A stretch of 64,000 nt of DNA from Sphingopyxis sp. Root154 (GTDB lineage Bacteria; Pseudomonadota; Alphaproteobacteria; Sphingomonadales; Sphingomonadaceae), in contig NZ_LMGI01000001.1 of NCBI RefSeq assembly GCF_001427105.1, forward strand, positions 558,001-622,000. The letters run 5' to 3'. Shown here piece by piece: positions 61,302-64,000 of this stretch. A program made the translations under genes and the position numbers. Positions within the stretch are counted from its first letter, which is position 1, and every line of letters starts with the position of its first letter. A model generated the notes under the pieces. The model was given only the letters and a program-made list of their open reading frames with translations, was not told the DNA's origin and made no database searches.

Positions 61302-62755
61302 GGGGCAGTCTCCGGTCGGTCGAACTGGATTGTTTCGGCGTCGCCTCGGGGGTCGCCATCGAGCCCGCGGGTCGCGATGGTGAACTCGTGGCGCGCCGGT
61401 CCGCCGGCAGGCGCGGCAATGAAGAGTTTGACGCGGGTGACGCTGTCGGGCGCAAGCGCCACCTCGATCCGCTGCCCCGCGGCCTTGCGCGACCCGGCCT
61501 CGGTCCACAAAGCGGCGCCGGCGAGGCCGCTGACGGTTACCGCGACCCGGCGCGGCCGCGTCTCCATATTGCGAAGCTTCAGCGTATAAGTATTGCGGAT
61601 ATGGCCGTCCGAGAGCTGGACATAGAGCGGGCTGCGCTCGTGCTGGACGGCGAGATCGAGCCGCGTGCGCTGGCCGAGCGAGAAGAGCATCGCCGCACCG
61701 ATCGCGCTCCACACACCAAGATAGATCAAAGTGCGCGGACGCATCAGCGTCTTGCGCACCGGCTGCGACTGGCCGCCGGCCTTTTCGATCGCCGCGTCGT
61801 CGAGCGTGCAATAATCGATCAGACCGCGCGGGCGACCAATTTGCTTCATCACGCCGTCGCAGGCATCGATGCACAACGCGCAGGTGATGCAGCCGATCTG
61901 AGGCCCCTCGCGGATGTCGATCCCGGTCGGGCAGACCGCGACGCATTGGCTGCAATCGACGCAATCGCCAAAGGCATCAGGGTGCGCGGCGGCCTTTTTG
62001 ACGCTGCCGCGCGGCTCGCCGCGCCAATCCTTGTAGGTGACCAGCAGCGACTTTTCGTCCATCATCGCTGTCTGGATGCGCGGCCAGGGGCACATGTAGA
62101 TGCACACCTGTTCGCGCATGAAGCCACCGAGAATGAAGGTTGTCGCGGTGAGGACGGCGACGGTGCCGTAGGCGACCGGTGCCGCCTGCCCGGCCCAGAA
62201 GTCGTGAGTCAGCGTCGGCGCGTCGGCGAAATACATGATCCACGCGCCGCCCGTCCAGAAGGCGATGCCCAGATAGATGGCATATTTGGCGCCGCGCTTC
62301 GCCAGCTTTTCGATGGTCCAGGGGCCATTCGCCAGCCGCATCTGCGCATTACGGTCGCCGTCGATCAGCCGGTCGACATGCTGGAAGAGATCGGTCCAGA
62401 CGGTCTGCGGGCAGGCATAACCGCACCAGGCGCGCCCGACCGCGCTGGTAACGAGGAACAGGCCGATACCCGCCATGATCAAGAGGCCCGCGACATAGTA
62501 GAATTCGTGCGGCCAGATTTCGATCTGGAACATGTAGAAGCGCCGGTGGGCAAGATCGACGAGCACCGCCTGATCGGGCGCATAGGGTCCGCGGTCCCAG
62601 CGAATCCAGGGCGTGCCATAATAGATGGCAAGAGTGACCGCCATGATCGCCCATTTGAAGCGACGGAAGGGACCGTTCACCGCCTTGGGGTAAACGCCCT
62701 TGCGCGCTTCGTAGAGCGAGGCCGGGGCGCCGGCGAGATCCTCAGGGCTGGCCAT
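61298..62755 (-). CDS. ccoG: cbb3 oxidase accessory protein CcoG (RdxB/FixG)
   Basis: This is a 485-aa membrane ferredoxin. It has about five helices, GRAWCGYACPQTVWTDLFQ and MCPWPRIQTAMMDEKSL, and two 4Fe-4S ligand sets (CVDCSQCVAVCPTGIDIREG and CITCALCIDACDGVM). A C-terminal immunoglobulin-like domain closes it (TYTLKLRNMETRPR). It is a copper-reducing factor supporting oxidase copper loading. ATG 62755 lies 14 nt inside the end of ccoP, so coupling is tight. Confidence 0.95.
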   Translation of the reverse strand: MASPEDLAGAPASLYEARKGVYPKAVNGPFRRFKWAIMAVTLAIYYGTPWIRWDRGPYAPDQAVLVDLAHRRFYMFQIEIWPHEFYYVAGLLIMAGIGLFLVTSAVGRAWCGYACPQTVWTDLFQHVDRLIDGDRNAQMRLANGPWTIEKLAKRGAKYAIYLGIAFWTGGAWIMYFADAPTLTHDFWAGQAAPVAYGTVAVLTATTFILGGFMREQVCIYMCPWPRIQTAMMDEKSLLVTYKDWRGEPRGSVKKAAAHPDAFGDCVDCSQCVAVCPTGIDIREGPQIGCITCALCIDACDGVMKQIGRPRGLIDYCTLDDAAIEKAGGQSQPVRKTLMRPRTLIYLGVWSAIGAAMLFSLGQRTRLDLAVQHERSPLYVQLSDGHIRNTYTLKLRNMETRPRRVAVTVSGLAGAALWTEAGSRKAAGQRIEVALAPDSVTRVKLFIAAPAGGPARHEFTIATRGLDGDPRGDAETIQFDRPETAP

Positions 62756-63668
62756 CGGCTCCCTGCCCTTTCGCCGCGGGCGCCGGGGGTGCCTTCTCGC
62801 CGCCGCCCAGCGAATAGACATAGGTTGCGAGCATCTTGATGGTGACCGGGTCGAGGCGCTCGCCCCAGCGCGGCATCACGCCGTTGCGCGGCTGGTTGAT
62901 CGTCGCGGCGAGGCTGTCGCGGTCGCCGCCATAGAGCCAGATGGCATCGGTGAGTTTCGGCGCGCCCACCTGCCGCCCGCCCTCGCCGCGGGCGCCATGG
63001 CACACCGCGCAATTGGTGTCGAAGAGCACCGCGCCGCGCGCCGAAGAGGCGCTCGCCTTCTCCTGGCGGCTGAGCGTGCGAACAAAGCTGACCACATCGC
63101 CGATCTGCGCCGCATCGAGTATCCCGTCGCGCCCGAATGCCGGCATCAGGCTTGCCCGCGTGTCCTTATGCCCGGGATTCCGGATGCCATGCGTGACTGT
63201 ATATTCGATCGCAGCAAGGTCGCCGCCCCACAGCCAGTCGTCGTCGGTCAGGCTCGGATAGAGCGTCTTGAGACCTGCGCCGCCGGCGCCGTGGCACTGG
63301 ATGCAATGCACGCGGAATGCCGCGCCGCCGCCCTGCACCGCGGCCTGCATCAGCGCATGCTTGGTCGGCAGATCGGCGATATCGGTCGCAGCGATCGCAT
63401 TCACGGTCGGCGCGCGGCGCTTGCTGTCGGCGGCGAGTTCCTGCTCGAGCTGCCCGCGGCTCGACCAGCCGAGAACGCCTTTCGTCGCGTCATCGATCAT
63501 CGGCCAGGCCGGGTAGAGGATGACGTAGCCGAGCGCCCAGACGATCGTCAGATAGAAGGTCCACAGCCACCAGCGCGGCAAGGGCGTATTGAGCTCCTCG
63601 ATGCCGTCCCATTCATGTCCGACCGTGCTCGTGCCGGTCGCTTCGTCGATGCGTTTCTGCTCAACCAT
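62742..63668 (-). CDS. ccoP: cbb3 cytochrome c oxidase subunit III (di-haem)
   Basis: This is a 308-aa subunit with a membrane helix near residues 33-53 (PRWWLWTFYLTIVWALGYVI). Two c-type haem sites follow, CIQCH (about residue 122) and CAVCH (about 219), each with a later Met ligand (ASLMPAFG, NGVMPRWG). It passes electrons from soluble cytochromes to CcoO/CcoN. Its start overlaps the ccoQ end by 8 nt. The Pro/Ala-rich C-terminus is typical. Confidence 0.96.
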   Translation of the reverse strand: MVEQKRIDEATGTSTVGHEWDGIEELNTPLPRWWLWTFYLTIVWALGYVILYPAWPMIDDATKGVLGWSSRGQLEQELAADSKRRAPTVNAIAATDIADLPTKHALMQAAVQGGGAAFRVHCIQCHGAGGAGLKTLYPSLTDDDWLWGGDLAAIEYTVTHGIRNPGHKDTRASLMPAFGRDGILDAAQIGDVVSFVRTLSRQEKASASSARGAVLFDTNCAVCHGARGEGGRQVGAPKLTDAIWLYGGDRDSLAATINQPRNGVMPRWGERLDPVTIKMLATYVYSLGGGEKAPPAPAAKGQGADGQP

Positions 63669-63819
63669 GCTCGTCGTCCTTGAAGATCATGTTCGCGGCT
63701 TCATCGTTGCGCGGGCGCGCAGCCTTGCGAAACGGCCAGGCCACGAGGCCGAGGAAGAGGACGGCCATGGCAAGCAGCCCCCAGCTGTCGGCGAAATGGC
63801 GGAGCGCGTCGTAGGTCAT
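63661..63819 (-). CDS. ccoQ: cbb3 oxidase subunit IV (CcoQ)
   Basis: This is a 52-aa single-helix protein. Its translation begins [18 protein letters not shown], continues [14 protein letters not shown], and ends [10 protein letters not shown]. It stabilises the oxidase complex. The ATG at 63819 overlaps the ccoO stop (ATGA), and its own stop lies inside the start of ccoP. It is shorter than usual gene-finding cutoffs. The order ccoO-Q-P is standard. Confidence 0.93.
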   Translation of the reverse strand: MTYDALRHFADSWGLLAMAVLFLGLVAWPFRKAARPRNDEAANMIFKDDEHG

Positions 63820-64000
63820 GGCGCTTTCGCCTGGACGGGAGCCGTTTCGGCTTCGTGCGGACGTTCCTGCGGCCCTGCCTTGTCGACATCGACGAGGGTG
63901 CCGAGCATCTGGAGATAGGCGACGAGCGCGTCCATCTCGGTAATGCGATCGGGGTCGCCGTCGAAGTCGCGGACTTGCGCCTTGGGATAGCGCTTGGCGA
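63816..64000 (-). CDS. ccoO: cbb3 oxidase subunit II, C-terminal end (5' part outside window)
   Basis: The last 60 codons are present, up to the right edge. The minus-strand frame contains [20 protein letters not shown], then [15 protein letters not shown] and an acidic, Pro/Ala-rich tail. [12 protein letters not shown] is the characteristic C-terminal helix of the mono-haem subunit FixO/CcoO. Its stop overlaps the ccoQ start by 4 nt. The haem-binding part and ccoN would lie beyond the window. Confidence 0.92.
   Translation of the reverse strand, partial: AKRYPKAQVRDFDGDPDRITEMDALVAYLQMLGTLVDVDKAGPQERPHEAETAPVQAKAP

Noticed and set aside
1..64000. CRISPR arrays, tRNA or rRNA genes, phage structural genes
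   Set aside because: No regularly spaced repeats, cloverleaf-like sequences, rRNA stretches or phage structural motifs were found on reading through.

Overview
The window is GC-rich, densely coding DNA that reads as a chromosome segment of a sphingomonad-type alphaproteobacterium (Sphingopyxis-like is my best guess, not proven). The reasons are two large TonB-dependent receptors, a class-I 5-aminolevulinate synthase (the alphaproteobacterial haem route), a cbb3 oxidase cluster, a 'PANDN' small-protein motif and the general codon style. No tRNA, rRNA or CRISPR array was seen.

Layout. (1) 0-10.3 kb: amino-acid/peptide catabolism, with the end of an APC permease translationally coupled to a CoA-acylating semialdehyde dehydrogenase (mmsA), a Tat-exported amidohydrolase, a periplasmic M20 peptidase, a TonB receptor, a decayed amidohydrolase tail and a LysR regulator. 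(2) 10.5-26.7 kb: a locus for a sulfated glycan. It holds a bona fide formylglycine-generating enzyme (FGE), a FucP-type sugar permease, a GH3 glycosidase, a small secreted protein, four S1 sulfatases, a secreted esterase, a TonB receptor and a LacI regulator. A 14-bp palindrome, TGACAAGCTTGTCA, sits in both divergent promoter regions, and a degenerate copy lies near the locus edge. (3) 27.3-30.7 kb: a D/L-alanine catabolic set (Lrp, alr, dadA, ridA). (4) 30.9-36.4 kb: SDR/SnoaL with a divergent LysR, an OhrR-like MarR facing an alpha/beta hydrolase, and a GMC oxidoreductase. (5) 36.8-44.1 kb: stress functions, namely a ChaA-type antiporter, two Hsp20 genes with ROSE-like leaders, an NDUFS4-like orphan, small conserved proteins and ahpC-ahpF.

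(6) 44.1-52.2 kb: a detoxification-type gene group (LysR, SDR, tautomerase, LysR, SDR, Ohr, Asp-nucleophile hydrolase, cupin, DUF6130-like) lying between two closely related 209-aa tyrosine recombinases in the same orientation. Each recombinase is followed by a copy of a structured repeat. Two further diverged copies of that repeat occur without a recombinase at 30.9 and 36.5 kb. (7) 52.3-55.6 kb: an arsenic operon (arsR, two unrelated arsC types, acr3, arsH) with an operator overlapping its promoter. (8) 55.6-64 kb, minus strand: hemA, hemN (with an FNR-type box) and the cbb3 oxidase maturation cluster ccoO'-Q-P-G-H-I-S plus a small Cys-rich protein, packed with 4-nt overlaps. ccoO runs off the right edge.

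How the parts work together. In region 2 the cytoplasmic FGE should activate the sulfatases before export. The sulfatases, esterase and GH3 would strip sulfate, acyl groups and sugars from a glycan captured by the TonB receptor. The FucP-like permease would take up the released monosaccharide, and the LacI protein probably senses it. Region 8 supports microaerobic respiration and oxygen-independent haem synthesis.
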